From Spirochaetaceae bacterium UBA5556 (lineage in GTDB: Bacteria; Spirochaetota; Spirochaetia; Treponematales; Rectinemataceae), in the NCBI GenBank assembly GCA_002425765.1, contig DIMW01000004.1:124001-188000 (forward strand): a stretch of 64,000 bases of DNA, given 5' to 3'. Every line of letters begins with the position of its first letter. Position 1 is the stretch's first letter. A program made the position numbers and the translations under genes. The notes under the pieces are model-generated. The model searched no databases. It was not told where the DNA came from and worked only from the letters and a program-made list of their open reading frames with translations. This document shows positions 24,891-33,941 of this stretch, in pieces.

Positions 24891-24964
24891 TGAGCGATGC
24901 GCGATTTGAACGCGCGACCTTCGGCTCCGGAGGCCGACGCTCTATCCAGCTGAGCTAATCGCCC
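24891..24964 (-). tRNA. tRNA-Arg (anticodon CCG)
   Basis: The minus strand folds as a 74-base cloverleaf. Acceptor GGGCGAT pairs with ATCGCTC (one G-U), the D arm is AGCTCAGCTGGATAGAGC, the anticodon loop CTCCGGA carries CCG, and the T arm contains GTTCAAATC. Discriminator is A and CCA is not encoded. Position 8 is T. Its 3' end directly abuts the stop of the thioredoxin-CcdA gene on the other strand. Confidence 0.93.
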
Positions 24965-25114
24965 GCGCAGCGTGCAATGCGAATACTGCAGCGGCTGACG
25001 GTCGAATGATAAAGATCCGAGGCTACCGCGTCAAGCGAGAGGATCGGAAAAGTCTACGGATCATCCTTTCGGAACTTGGCAAATAGATACCGTTATCGTT
25101 ACATTCAAGTGCAT

Positions 25115-25771
25115 ATGTATGGAGAGCCAATTATTCTCGCGAGCGAATCACCCAGGAGGTCGGCCATTCTCGAGTCGCTCCATATCCCCTTTCAAAAAAT
25201 CGTCCCTTCCATAGACGAATCGATCTTCGACCATCTGGAGCCCGGAGAACGGGTGACGGCCCTCGCGGCGACCAAGGCCCGTCGAGGCAAAACCCTCTGG
25301 CTTGAAAAACAGCAAAACACGAACCGAAATGAAACACAGGCAGGCGCCCGGCCTTCCGTCGCCCCTCGCTTTGTGCTTGGAGCCGATACCCTGGTCGCAT
25401 TTCACACTGAGGGTGGTTGGACCACTATTGGGAAACCGACCAATGAGCGCGACGCGTTCGACATGCTCTCTTTGGAGGCGGGAAAACGGCACTATGTGTT
25501 CAGCGGCCTTTGCCTTTTAGACATGATTCACGGCAAGCCATATGTCGCCTTGTCGGTGTCAGAGGTTCAGTTTTCCCCCATGGCCAAGGAAGATATTGAG
25601 TGGTATCTAGGGTTTGGAGAATGGCGCGGTGCCGCAGGCGCGTATCGAATCCAGGGGGTTGGATCTTACTTCATCGAAGAGATAAAAGGTTCTTGCTCCT
25701 GTGTCATGGGCTTGCCAATTCGCGAATTATATGGCATTCTCCGTGAGTCGGGCTATTTGGCTTCACTATAA
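25115..25771 (+). CDS. maf: Maf-family nucleotide pyrophosphatase
   Basis: About 218 residues. The Maf family hydrolyses non-canonical or modified nucleoside triphosphates such as dTTP/UTP or m7GTP. Conserved motifs are ILASESPRRSAILE at the start, VPSIDES, ATKARRGK, VLGADTLV and AAGAYRIQGVGSYFIEEIKG with GLPI near the end. A loop of about 25 residues with QQNTNRNETQAGARPSVAP is longer than in most homologues. Start 25115 (MYGEPIILAS) has no clear ribosome site; GTG and ATG codons upstream are less convincing. It precedes the rpsB operon by 127 bases. Confidence 0.88.
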   Translation: MYGEPIILASESPRRSAILESLHIPFQKIVPSIDESIFDHLEPGERVTALAATKARRGKTLWLEKQQNTNRNETQAGARPSVAPRFVLGADTLVAFHTEGGWTTIGKPTNERDAFDMLSLEAGKRHYVFSGLCLLDMIHGKPYVALSVSEVQFSPMAKEDIEWYLGFGEWRGAAGAYRIQGVGSYFIEEIKGSCSCVMGLPIRELYGILRESGYLASL

Positions 25772-25789
25772 AGAGAAACAAAACGTACC

Positions 25790-25895
25790 GACAATCCGGC
25801 GCTTCGATGCCGGACATTTTCCGCCTGCTTTTCGATCTTCGAAACAGGACGAGATACAAGGAAGGGGATCGGATCATATCCGATCGCGGGAGGTC
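25790..25895 (+). promoter_or_regulatory. rpsB leader with hairpins
   Basis: The 127-base gap between maf and rpsB holds three inverted repeats: CCGGC/GCCGG (25795-25812), TTTCG/CGAAA and a strong GATCGGAT/ATCCGATC (25867-25885). The last is immediately before the GGGAGGT ribosome site (25888-25894). Such structure fits a ribosomal protein S2 autoregulatory leader, but no match to the described bacterial S2 leader motifs could be tested here. Confidence 0.45.
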
Positions 25896-25898
25896 TAC

Positions 25899-26786
25899 GT
25901 GGCAGTAGTCACCATGAAAAACCTGCTTGAGTCTGGTGTGCATTTCGGGCACCAGGTCAAGCGCTGGGATCCGCGAATGAAGAAATATATTTTCGCGGAG
26001 CGCAATGGCATTCACATCATCGATCTGCAGAAAACCATTCAGGCCATCAAAGAGGCCTATGATGCGGTGCAGAAAATCGTCAGTTCCGGAAAATCCGTGC
26101 TCTTTGTGGGGACAAAAAAACAGGCGCAGGCGGCGATTCAAAAAGAGGCCGAGCGCTGCGAACAATTCTATGTGAATAACCGCTGGCTTGGCGGTATGCT
26201 CACAAATTTTTCCACCATACGAAAATCCATCCAGAGACTCAAAAAAATCGAGCGTATGGAAGTCGATGGCACCTTCAACAGCCTGACAAAAAAAGAGATT
26301 GCCAGTCTTCTCAAGGAAAAGACGAAGCTTGAGAAAAACCTCGGCGGCATAAAAGAGATGACGAGCCTTCCAGGTGTTCTGTTCGTGGTTGATACCCGCA
26401 AGGAGGCGATCGCCGTGGCGGAGGCCCAGCGCCTGGGAATTCCCATAGTCGCGATTGTCGATACGAACTGCAACCCCGAAGGCATCACGTACCCGATCCC
26501 CGGCAACGACGATGCCATCCGCTCCATCAGTCTCTTCACGCAGATCATCGCGAATGCGGTCATTGAGGCTGGCGCCTCGGAAGGGCTCAAGATCATAGAG
26601 ACGCTGCCCGCCGAAGAAGAGCAGGAGCTCACGACTTCTGAGAAAAAGGAAGAGGATGAAGTCGAAATCGATGTCGAAAACTATGCGGACTCTGCGGCGC
26701 AGGGCGAAAGTCACAAGGAATCCGAGGAACCGGCAGAGATCGAAACGCCGATTATCGACGAGGATCGGCTGTATGAGGAAAAATAG
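25899..26786 (+). CDS. rpsB: 30S ribosomal protein S2
   Basis: About 295 residues. The core is typical: VTMKNLLESGVHFGHQVKRWDPRMKKYIFAERNGIHIIDLQKT, FVGTKKQAQ, NNRWLGGMLTNF, and VDTRKEAIAVAEAQRLGIPIVAIVDTNCNPE. The GTG at 25899 lies four bases after GGAGGT and gives the standard S2 N terminus; the open frame upstream lies inside maf. A C-terminal extension of about 55 residues is highly acidic (KKEEDEVEIDVENY...), as in some spirochaetes. It is followed by tsf, the usual partner. Confidence 0.97.
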   Translation: MAVVTMKNLLESGVHFGHQVKRWDPRMKKYIFAERNGIHIIDLQKTIQAIKEAYDAVQKIVSSGKSVLFVGTKKQAQAAIQKEAERCEQFYVNNRWLGGMLTNFSTIRKSIQRLKKIERMEVDGTFNSLTKKEIASLLKEKTKLEKNLGGIKEMTSLPGVLFVVDTRKEAIAVAEAQRLGIPIVAIVDTNCNPEGITYPIPGNDDAIRSISLFTQIIANAVIEAGASEGLKIIETLPAEEEQELTTSEKKEEDEVEIDVENYADSAAQGESHKESEEPAEIETPIIDEDRLYEEK

Positions 26787-26806
26787 GCAAGGCCAAGGAG
26801 AATATC

Positions 26807-27658
26807 GTGGAAATCAAAGCTACTGACGTAAAGGCGCTGCGCGAAAAGACCGGCGCGGGCATGATGGATTGCAAGAAGGCACTCACAGAGGCCAACGGCG
26901 ATTTTGCCGCCGCGGAGAAGCTCCTGCGCGAATGGGGAATGGCCGGGGTTGAAAAGCGCGCTGGCCGGGCCACCAATGAGGGCCGTATCTTTGTAGCCCA
27001 GACAGATAACGAACTGGCGCTTGTCGAGCTCGCATGCGAGACTGACTTTGTGGCGAGAAACAATGACTTCATCGTCGCGGGGACTAAAATTGCCGAGACG
27101 GCGCTTCGGCAGAAGGCCTCCGCCCCGAATGAGAGCCTTGAGGCGCTGGTCAAGGAGATCGCCTCGCGCATCAAAGAGAACATCGCGCTCAGGCGCGTCG
27201 CCTATTTCAGCTCAGGCGTGAATGAGGAGCTCCACGCATACCTCCATGGCGAGGGCAGGATAGGCGTCGTCGTGAAGTGTAAGGCAAATGACTCGGCCGC
27301 TTTCAAGAATGAAAAGGTCGCCGCTTTTGTACACGACATTGCCCTCCATGTGGCAGCATTCAACCCCATGTTCCTCGACGAGTCCAAAGTGCCTCAGGAA
27401 TGGCTTACCGAACAGAAAGAGATTTTCCAGAAGCAGGTTGATCTGGATGAGAAGATGAAGAGCAAGCCTGCAAAGGTGCTCGAAGGTATTCTGGCCGGCA
27501 AGCTCAAAAAGCTCCTTGCCGAAGTCTGCCTGGTAGATCAAGGTTTTGTCCGCGACGAGAAAATCACCGTCGCCGCGGCTTTAGGACAGGTTTCCAAAGA
27601 AACGGGGTATCAGCTCGCCATTGTGCAATACTACTTCGCGAAGGTCGGACAGAACTAA
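26807..27658 (+). CDS. tsf: Elongation factor Ts
   Basis: A 283-residue guanine exchange factor for EF-Tu. The N-terminal UBA-like part with VKALREKTGAGMMDCKKALTEANGDFAAAEKLLREWG is followed by the core motif VELACETDFVARN, which inserts a phenylalanine near the EF-Tu magnesium site. A dimerisation region with HDIALHVAAFNPMFL closes the protein. A GTG at 26807 with AAGGAG upstream is the start. It forms a unit with rpsB (20-base gap). Confidence 0.97.
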   Translation: MEIKATDVKALREKTGAGMMDCKKALTEANGDFAAAEKLLREWGMAGVEKRAGRATNEGRIFVAQTDNELALVELACETDFVARNNDFIVAGTKIAETALRQKASAPNESLEALVKEIASRIKENIALRRVAYFSSGVNEELHAYLHGEGRIGVVVKCKANDSAAFKNEKVAAFVHDIALHVAAFNPMFLDESKVPQEWLTEQKEIFQKQVDLDEKMKSKPAKVLEGILAGKLKKLLAEVCLVDQGFVRDEKITVAAALGQVSKETGYQLAIVQYYFAKVGQN

Positions 27659-27664
27659 CAGGGA

Positions 27665-27712
27665 TTCCGGCGAAGCCGGAAACGAGAGGGCGGCCTTTTG
27701 CGGCCGCCCTCT
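27665..27712 (+). terminator. Two hairpins in the tsf-frr gap
   Basis: A seven-base stem TTCCGGC/GCCGGAA (27665-27681) is followed by an 11-base perfect stem AGAGGGCGGCC/GGCCGCCCTCT (27685-27712). There is no T tract, so it is a weak terminator, an attenuator or an mRNA end-protecting structure between rpsB-tsf and frr. Confidence 0.5.
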
Positions 27713-27745
27713 TCGCTTGTAAAATAAAAAGCAAGGGGAGAAACT

Positions 27746-28300
27746 ATGGAATCGATCAAGGCTGCAAATGAAGAGAGAATGAAAAAAACCATCGCTGCGC
27801 TCCACGACGAGTTCAATGCAATCCGCACCGGCAGAGCGTCTCCCGCCCTTCTCGACAAGGTGCGCGTCGATTACTATGGCCAAAAGACGCCGCTCTCTCA
27901 GGTCGCTACGATTTCCGTTCCCGAGGCCCGTCTCATCGTGATTCAACCCTGGGACCGCTCCCTGTTCAGCGAAATCGAAAAGGCCATACTTAAGTCGGAT
28001 CTTGGCTTAAACCCATCGAACGACGGAAAAGTGCTCAGAATCGCCATCCCCCCCCTCACCGAACAGAGAAGAAAAGAACTTGTCAAAACGGCACGGAACA
28101 TCGCGGAACAGTCCCGTGTCGCCGTCAGGAACATTCGCCGTGACGGCCTCGAGGAGCTAAAAAAACAGCAGAGCGCCGGCGGTGTCGCTGAAGATGCTCT
28201 TAAAAAGGAAGAGACTGAACTTCAGAAACTGACCGACGATTATATTGCCCAGATCGGTAAAATACTTGAATTAAAAGAAAAAGAAATAATGGAAGTGTAA
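27746..28300 (+). CDS. frr: Ribosome recycling factor
   Basis: A 184-residue three-helix-bundle protein that splits post-termination ribosomes with EF-G. Family features include RTGRASPALLDKVRVDYYG, QVATISVPEARLIVIQPWD, LNPSNDGKVLRIAIPPLTEQRRKELVK and KLTDDYIAQIGKILELKEKEIMEV. A strong AAGGGGAG precedes the ATG. It is followed 12 bases later by uppS, which is the common bacterial order (pyrH is absent here). Confidence 0.97.
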   Translation: MESIKAANEERMKKTIAALHDEFNAIRTGRASPALLDKVRVDYYGQKTPLSQVATISVPEARLIVIQPWDRSLFSEIEKAILKSDLGLNPSNDGKVLRIAIPPLTEQRRKELVKTARNIAEQSRVAVRNIRRDGLEELKKQQSAGGVAEDALKKEETELQKLTDDYIAQIGKILELKEKEIMEV

Positions 28301-28312
28301 GGACTTTTCAAA

Positions 28313-29050
28313 ATGGAAAAGAATCGCGTGCCATCACATGTTGCGATCATTATGGATGGCAACGGGCGATGGGCAAAGCAGAGAGGACTTGCGAGGACTG
28401 AAGGCCATAGGGAAGGACTCGAAGTAGCGAAGCGTATCGTATTGGCGGCCCGTCGGGAAGGGGTGCGGTTTCTTTCTCTCTATACTTTTTCTACCGAAAA
28501 TTGGAAACGAACTGCACAAGAAGTCGGCTTTTTGATGTCGCTGATCCGAATTCATCTCATGAAAGAGCTCGATTTTTACCGGGAGAACGAGATCCGGATT
28601 GTGCACTCCGGCGACCGGTCAGGATTGTCCCGAGAAGTGCTGACCGAAATCGACAGGGCGGTCGCAGATACCAAGCATCACCATGAGCTTACGGTGAACC
28701 TTGCGATCAACTATGGAGGCAAAGACGAAATAGTGCGCTCGATCCACCGTGTGATTCCAAATCTGTATACAACCGATGCCCAGCATCCTGCAGTATTACA
28801 CGATGAGATCACCGGAGTCGTGACGGAGCAAACGATCGCACAGAATCTCGATCATCCCGAAATCCCGGACCCTGATCTCATCATCAGGACCGGTGATGAA
28901 ATGCGGCTTTCCAATTTTTTGCTCTGGCAGTCAGCCTATAGCGAGCTGTATTTTTCTTCAAAATACTGGCCAGATTTCACGCCTGAAGATTTCCACGCGG
29001 CCCTCGCGGAGTATGCGCACCGGGAACGTCGGTTCGGAGATGCACAGTGA
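28313..29050 (+). CDS. uppS: Undecaprenyl diphosphate synthase
   Basis: A 245-residue cis-prenyltransferase. It makes the C55 lipid carrier for peptidoglycan. The catalytic aspartate D15 lies in IIMDGNGRWAKQRG, with GHREGLEVAKRIV, LYTFSTENWKR and PDPDLIIRTGDEMRLSNFLLWQSAYSELYF completing the conserved regions. Its stop overlaps the cdsA start by four bases (GTGA). The next genes, cdsA, dxr and rseP, form the conserved lipid-precursor cluster. Confidence 0.96.
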   Translation: MEKNRVPSHVAIIMDGNGRWAKQRGLARTEGHREGLEVAKRIVLAARREGVRFLSLYTFSTENWKRTAQEVGFLMSLIRIHLMKELDFYRENEIRIVHSGDRSGLSREVLTEIDRAVADTKHHHELTVNLAINYGGKDEIVRSIHRVIPNLYTTDAQHPAVLHDEITGVVTEQTIAQNLDHPEIPDPDLIIRTGDEMRLSNFLLWQSAYSELYFSSKYWPDFTPEDFHAALAEYAHRERRFGDAQ

Positions 29051-29928
29051 ACGAAAATACCAGAGCCAGGTTACTGCTGTTTTTTATTGCGATTCCTCTA
29101 TTCGTCCTTGTTCTTTGCTTCTTCCAGTTTGCACACTTTGCGATACTTGCCGCGCTTGTGCTCATAGTGCAGTACCTCTCATCCATTGAACTTCGTTCCA
29201 TGCTTTCTCGCGGGGGATTGCGTGATCCTGGATTGAGGGTGACGATCGTAGGCCTTGTTCAATCTGTCGGTGTGTATGTCGCCTGTATTCTGTCCGTCAA
29301 CCCGACAGAGGTTGCCTTGATTTTATTCTTTGCATCGCTCATCTGTCTGACAATCGAATTGGTGCCCTTAGGGGCAAAAAAAAAGGCGCTCTTCCCCGAA
29401 CTTCTCAAAGAAGCTGGCGCCATCGTGCTTGTCCACTTTTATACCGCACTTCTGCCGAGCCTTCTTATACTCATCGTTTCCGGCTTCCCTGATGCACGGA
29501 ATGCAACAGCGACATTCGTCATGCTCACGCTTGGAAATGACAGTCTGGCGTGGCTCTTGGGCAAGTATGTTGGGAAAAAAAGAAATGTTGTCGATGTCTC
29601 TCCCAATAAAAGTATCGCCGGCTTTATCGGGGGAACGATTGGATCAGTCGTCGGCGCCTTTGTGGGACTCGGACCACTCGCCGTGGCTCCATGGAAACCA
29701 CTGGGCTGGAATTATGTTATTGTAAGCCTCGCTCTTGGGCTGGGAATGGCCTTTTTTGTCATTGCGGGAGATCTGTTTGAAAGCGCCCTAAAAAGATCGG
29801 CGGGAGCGAAGGATTCCGGAGGTATTGTTCCAGGGCGGGGCGGAGTTTTGGATTCGTTCGACAGCCTGTATTTCAGCGCGCCTTTTTTCATCGCGTTTTC
29901 ATTCTTGTTTCACTTGTTTGGCCTTTAG
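29047..29928 (+). CDS. cdsA: Phosphatidate cytidylyltransferase
   Basis: A 293-residue integral membrane enzyme that makes CDP-diacylglycerol for phospholipid synthesis. There are about eight hydrophobic segments. The CdsA region is recognisable from NDSLAWLLGKYVGKKR, SPNKSIAGFIGGTIGS and the C-terminal GDLFESALKRSAGAKDSGGIVPGRGGVLDSFDSLYFSAP with the signature S-x-x-K-R-x-x-x-x-K-D pattern. GTG 29047 starts within the uppS stop. It belongs to the uppS-cdsA-dxr-rseP operon. Confidence 0.95.
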   Translation: MNENTRARLLLFFIAIPLFVLVLCFFQFAHFAILAALVLIVQYLSSIELRSMLSRGGLRDPGLRVTIVGLVQSVGVYVACILSVNPTEVALILFFASLICLTIELVPLGAKKKALFPELLKEAGAIVLVHFYTALLPSLLILIVSGFPDARNATATFVMLTLGNDSLAWLLGKYVGKKRNVVDVSPNKSIAGFIGGTIGSVVGAFVGLGPLAVAPWKPLGWNYVIVSLALGLGMAFFVIAGDLFESALKRSAGAKDSGGIVPGRGGVLDSFDSLYFSAPFFIAFSFLFHLFGL

Positions 29929-29942
29929 CGGCGGAAATTTTT

Positions 29943-31094
29943 ATGGGTGGAAAGATGAGGAGACGAGTCATCGTACTGGGAGCCGGAGGTTCGATTGGCA
30001 GACAGACGCTCGATGTGATACGGCAGAGTATGGTGTCAACGGAAGCACTTGAACTCGCCGGTTTTTCCGTTCATAGCAATCGCGAAATACCGATGCAGCT
30101 CAAAAATGAATTCCCTCAGGCCAAGGGCGCATGGACCGGCGACATGGCTTCTGCCCCTGAAGGAATGTCCTGGGGAGGACCGCAGGCTCTCTCCAGGTTG
30201 CTCTCTGAAACCGAGGCGGACATTGTCGTCAACGGCATAGCGGGAGCGGCTGGACTTTCGGCATCGATCCTCGCGCTGCGCAATAAAATGAGCCTGGCTC
30301 TTGCGAACAAAGAATCGATCGTCATGGGGTACCGGCTTTTAAAAGAGCTCGCTGAAAAAAATCACTGTGTAATCGTTCCTGTCGATTCTGAACATGCGGG
30401 ACTTTTCCAGCTCATTCAGAGAGTGGGCAGAAGCATCATCACCGAACTGACAATCACCGCGTCCGGAGGCCCCTTCCGTACTCTTCCATTGGAACGGCTT
30501 TCTTCCATGTCGGCAGACGATGCCTGCAAACACCCTGTATGGAAGATGGGCCGCAAAATCAGCATCGATTCCGCAACAATGGCCAATAAGGGGCTCGAGC
30601 TCATCGAGGCTTCGCGGCTCTTTGATATGCCGCAGGCACATATTCGGGTTTTAATCCATCCTCAGAGCTACGTCCATGCAATGGTAAGGACTGTCGATGG
30701 AGCGCTGTATGCCCAGATTTCCAAACCGGACATGCGCCTCCCCATCCACGCGGCGCTCTATTGGCCCGACACCATGCCCGCCGCCTTTGGATTTGCAGAT
30801 ATTGCGGGCAAAAGTCTTGAATTCCATGAACCACGGAAGGCGCGATATCCGCTGCTCTGGATCGCACGCCAGGCTCTCGATGAGGGAGAGGCGGCGTGTA
30901 TCGCTTATAACGCTGCCAATGAAGTAGCTGTCGGGTATTTCGACAAAGGAAATATCAAATTCACTCAAATTGCCGATGTGGTGTTAAAGACACTCGAAAA
31001 AGGATGGAATTTGCCTGTCGGCTCATTCGAAGATATATTCGATATTGATACTAAGGCGCGAAAAATCGCCGCCGACATTGTGGAGTATACATGA
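29943..31094 (+). CDS. dxr: 1-deoxy-D-xylulose-5-phosphate reductoisomerase
   Basis: A 383-residue NADPH enzyme for the second step of the non-mevalonate isoprenoid pathway. Landmarks are VLGAGGSIGRQTLDV, LALANKESIVMGYR, VDSEHAGLFQ (metal-binding region), TASGGPFR, MGRKISIDSATMANKGLELIEA and NAANEVAVGYF. The isoprenoids feed uppS at 28313, and ispE of the same pathway is at 61789. ATG 29955 is an alternative start 12 bases in. Its stop overlaps rseP by four bases (ATGA). Confidence 0.95.
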   Translation: MGGKMRRRVIVLGAGGSIGRQTLDVIRQSMVSTEALELAGFSVHSNREIPMQLKNEFPQAKGAWTGDMASAPEGMSWGGPQALSRLLSETEADIVVNGIAGAAGLSASILALRNKMSLALANKESIVMGYRLLKELAEKNHCVIVPVDSEHAGLFQLIQRVGRSIITELTITASGGPFRTLPLERLSSMSADDACKHPVWKMGRKISIDSATMANKGLELIEASRLFDMPQAHIRVLIHPQSYVHAMVRTVDGALYAQISKPDMRLPIHAALYWPDTMPAAFGFADIAGKSLEFHEPRKARYPLLWIARQALDEGEAACIAYNAANEVAVGYFDKGNIKFTQIADVVLKTLEKGWNLPVGSFEDIFDIDTKARKIAADIVEYT

Positions 31095-32443
31095 TTGCGA
31101 TATTACTGGGCCTCCTTGGCCTATCGATAGTGGTAATTGTCCATGAGTTTGGTCATTTTGTCATTGCCCGATCAATGGGTGTGGAGGTGGAGGCATTCTC
31201 CATCGGGTGGGGGCCTGCCCTGCTTACGCATAAAGGAAAGAGGACGGAATGGCGGCTGGGCGTTTTGCCTATCGGAGGCTACTGCAAATTAAAGGGAGAA
31301 GACGGATTCCGTGCCGCGCTCGACCAAAAACTTGATTTCATTCCCGCGGATAAGGGCAGTTTCTATTCGGTCCATCCGCTGAAGCGCATCGCGATCGCCA
31401 TTGCGGGGCCCACTTTCAATATGATTTTTGCGGTACTTGTCTTTATATTCGTCGTGGCAATTGGAACCACCATTCAGACCGCCCCGAACAGGATAGTGCT
31501 TTCAAGCGAAACAGGCGCAATGGTTCAGGGCGGCAGTTCTAACCCTGCAGACGTTGCGGGCTTGAGGACGGGCGACATCATCCGCGTCGTCGATGGAAAA
31601 ACAATTCGCGATTACAGTGATCTTCAGGAAGTCATCGCCAGTAATCCGGGAAAGGCACTTTCTGTGGAAGTCATGCGCGGGGGAACCGCCCAGAATCTTG
31701 TGATTACGCCCCACCTCGATCCCAATTCAGGCGCCGGCGTCATCGGCGTCTATGCGTGGGTTGATCCTGTCATCGCAACGATTAAAGACCAAAGTCCCGC
31801 GGCCATTGCCGATCTTCGCACTGGCGACACAATCACCGAGGCGAATGGGAAGGCGATTCGCAATACCGTGGATCTGATGGAGGCCTTTAAGGGCGCAAGC
31901 GGCCCGGTAAATCTCACGGTGGTACGCGACGCGAAGTCCACTTCCATGACCATTGTCTCAAAATCGCTCGAAGAGACGGGCATAGGCTTTGTGAGTGTCA
32001 TACGGACTGATAAGGCGACATCTCTCCCTGACGCTATCGCGAAAGGTTTCAAGGAGACAGTATCTACCTTGTCCCTCACCATAAAGAGCATTGGTCTTCT
32101 TTTTCGGGGAGTGAACGTTTTTAAGGCGGTCTCAGGGCCTGCGAGAATAACGTATCTGATTGGGACTGCGGCATCGGAGCAGATAAAAGCCGATGGCCTG
32201 GCGGGGCTGGTCCCTGTGTTCAGTTTTCTCGCCTTTCTCTCCGTGAGTCTCGCGATCATGAATCTTCTGCCGCTCCCCGTGCTGGATGGTGGACTCATTC
32301 TCGTATTCATCATCGAACTCTTCAGGAGAAAGCCCCTCACCGCAAAATCGCTCTACCGCTATCAATTTATAGGTGCCGCATTTGTGCTCGTCCTGTTCGT
32401 TGTGGCGACGATGAGTGACGTTTTCTTTTTTGTGGGGAAATAG
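31091..32443 (+). CDS. rseP: Site-2 protease RseP with two PDZ domains
   Basis: A 450-residue intramembrane zinc metalloprotease. HEFGH lies at residues 18-22 in the first membrane helix, and the second metal site is NLLPLPVLDGG near residue 395. Two PDZ-like regions, around GGSSNPADVAGLRTGDIIRVVDG and DQSPAAIADLRTGDTITEANGK, lie in between. Such enzymes clear signal-peptide remnants and release membrane-bound anti-sigma factors. Co-location with dxr and cdsA is conserved in many bacteria. Confidence 0.95.
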   Translation: MIAILLGLLGLSIVVIVHEFGHFVIARSMGVEVEAFSIGWGPALLTHKGKRTEWRLGVLPIGGYCKLKGEDGFRAALDQKLDFIPADKGSFYSVHPLKRIAIAIAGPTFNMIFAVLVFIFVVAIGTTIQTAPNRIVLSSETGAMVQGGSSNPADVAGLRTGDIIRVVDGKTIRDYSDLQEVIASNPGKALSVEVMRGGTAQNLVITPHLDPNSGAGVIGVYAWVDPVIATIKDQSPAAIADLRTGDTITEANGKAIRNTVDLMEAFKGASGPVNLTVVRDAKSTSMTIVSKSLEETGIGFVSVIRTDKATSLPDAIAKGFKETVSTLSLTIKSIGLLFRGVNVFKAVSGPARITYLIGTAASEQIKADGLAGLVPVFSFLAFLSVSLAIMNLLPLPVLDGGLILVFIIELFRRKPLTAKSLYRYQFIGAAFVLVLFVVATMSDVFFFVGK

Positions 32444-32456
32444 AAAACTCGACGAT

Positions 32457-33803
32457 CTATTGTTTGTGCTCGTGCCGGTCCATATTCACAAATTTCGCAT
32501 AGCTGCTCTTGAACCAGACTGCAGTTTTGCCGATGGGCCCGTTGCGCTGTTTCGCCACCACAAGGTCTGTCTCCATTTGGTCGCTCTGCTGGTCGTGCTC
32601 CTTTGACATCTCGCGGTCCCGGTGCAGGAACAGAATGAGATCGGCATCCTGCTCGATGGAACCGGATTCTCGGAGGTCCGCGAGTGTCGGTTGTTTTCCC
32701 TCGGCTTCCCGTTTGAGCTGGGAGAGCGCGACGACAGGAATGTTGAGCTCGCGCGCGAGGGCCTTGAGGGAGCGCGAAATCGCCGAAATCTGCTCCCAGC
32801 GAGGCAGATCGGCGTTCTCGTGCGTGACGAGCGTGAGATAGTCGATAAAGAGAATTTTGATGCCGCGTTCGAGCACAAGCCTGCGCGCCATAGTCCGCAG
32901 CTCGAGCAGTTTCATGTTCGGCATATCGACTATATAGAGCGGAGCCTCATAGATTCTCGCCGCGGCCTCCATGAGGCCGTCGTAATCCGTGGTACGGATT
33001 CTTCCCGTGCGTATGCGCTCGGCGGGGATGCGTGCCTCGGAAGATATGAGCCTGAGCATGATCGCCGACTCCGACATCTCTAAGGAGAAAAAAGCGACAG
33101 GGATTTTCAGGTCGATCGAGGCGTGTGCGGCTATCGTCAAGGCGAGGGCGGTCTTTCCTACCGAAGGCCTCGCGCCGATCACGATGAACTCCGAGTTCTG
33201 GAAGCCGCTCGTCATCGCGTCGAGGTCAGTGAGTCCGGAAGGGACTCCAGTAAAGGCCTCGGGATTCGTGCTCAGCTTCTCGATGAGCAGCATTGTCTCG
33301 GTGACGATCTCTTTGGCCGAATGGTATTCGGCGCTCCGGCGGTTCTGGGATATCTCGAAAATCTTGGCCTGCAGCTCGTCGAGGACCTGATCGACATCTA
33401 TGGTCTCTTCATGAGCCATCGCGGCCATTTCGGACGACAGTTGAATAAGGCGCCGCCTCGTCGCCATCTCCTGCACGATTTGGGCATAGTATTCAATATT
33501 GGCCGCCGAGGGGGTAAAAGACGCGAGGCTTGCCACATACGCGCTGCCCCCTATCCTATCAAGGCTGCCGCGGCCGCGGAGTTCCTCGGAGAGTGTAATC
33601 AAGTCGGGCTTCTGGCCCTTCTCATGCATCGCGAGGAGCGCCTCAAAAACCTCTTGATTTGCAGGCTCATAAAAGCTTTCAGAACGAAGATATTTCAGAA
33701 CGTTGTTTATGGCCTCCGGATCGATGAGGAGGGCGCCAAGACAGGCCTGCTCCGCGTCTCCATTGTAGAGAGGCATCGTATCTTTGAGCGATGGACCTGC
33801 CAT
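32457..33803 (-). CDS. dnaB: Replicative DNA helicase DnaB
   Basis: About 448 residues. The N-terminal primase-interacting domain (NGDAEQACLGALLIDPEAIN) is joined to a RecA-like motor. Visible motor motifs are Walker A ARPSVGKTALAL, SLEMSESAIMLRL, Walker B KILFIDYLTLV, SQLKREAEGK and LRESGSIEQDADLILFLHRD. The start at 33803 has AAGGAG at good spacing; the longer frame to 33836 does not. It follows rplI, from which it is separated by a terminator, and has its own promoter. Confidence 0.96.
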   Translation of the reverse strand: MAGPSLKDTMPLYNGDAEQACLGALLIDPEAINNVLKYLRSESFYEPANQEVFEALLAMHEKGQKPDLITLSEELRGRGSLDRIGGSAYVASLASFTPSAANIEYYAQIVQEMATRRRLIQLSSEMAAMAHEETIDVDQVLDELQAKIFEISQNRRSAEYHSAKEIVTETMLLIEKLSTNPEAFTGVPSGLTDLDAMTSGFQNSEFIVIGARPSVGKTALALTIAAHASIDLKIPVAFFSLEMSESAIMLRLISSEARIPAERIRTGRIRTTDYDGLMEAAARIYEAPLYIVDMPNMKLLELRTMARRLVLERGIKILFIDYLTLVTHENADLPRWEQISAISRSLKALARELNIPVVALSQLKREAEGKQPTLADLRESGSIEQDADLILFLHRDREMSKEHDQQSDQMETDLVVAKQRNGPIGKTAVWFKSSYAKFVNMDRHEHKQ

Positions 33804-33838
33804 CCAATACTCCTTAAGGGTGTTACACTCGCACACTG

Positions 33839-33867
33839 AATCTATACTCTGTCATCTTCGGGGTCAA
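33839..33867 (-). promoter_or_regulatory. Candidate promoter of dnaB
   Basis: On the minus strand TTGACC (33867-33862) is followed after 17 bases by TAGATT (33844-33839), or after 15 bases by TATAGA (33846-33841). It lies between the rplI terminator and the dnaB start. Confidence 0.5.
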
Positions 33868-33870
33868 TAT

Positions 33871-33896
33871 AAAAAACCGCCCCTTTGAGGGGGCGG
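33871..33896 (-). terminator. Terminator of the rpsF-rplI operon
   Basis: A seven-base GC stem (CCGCCCC / GGGGCGG) followed by six T residues on the minus strand lies about 45 bases after the rplI stop. Confidence 0.85.
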
Positions 33897-33941
33897 ACAA
33901 AAAATGTATCTCTAGTATTCTTGGAAGAACAATTAGCCCAA

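Noticed and set aside
25704..26714. 336-codon minus-strand open frame opposite rpsB
   Set aside because: Mirror of a ribosomal protein gene; no independent support.
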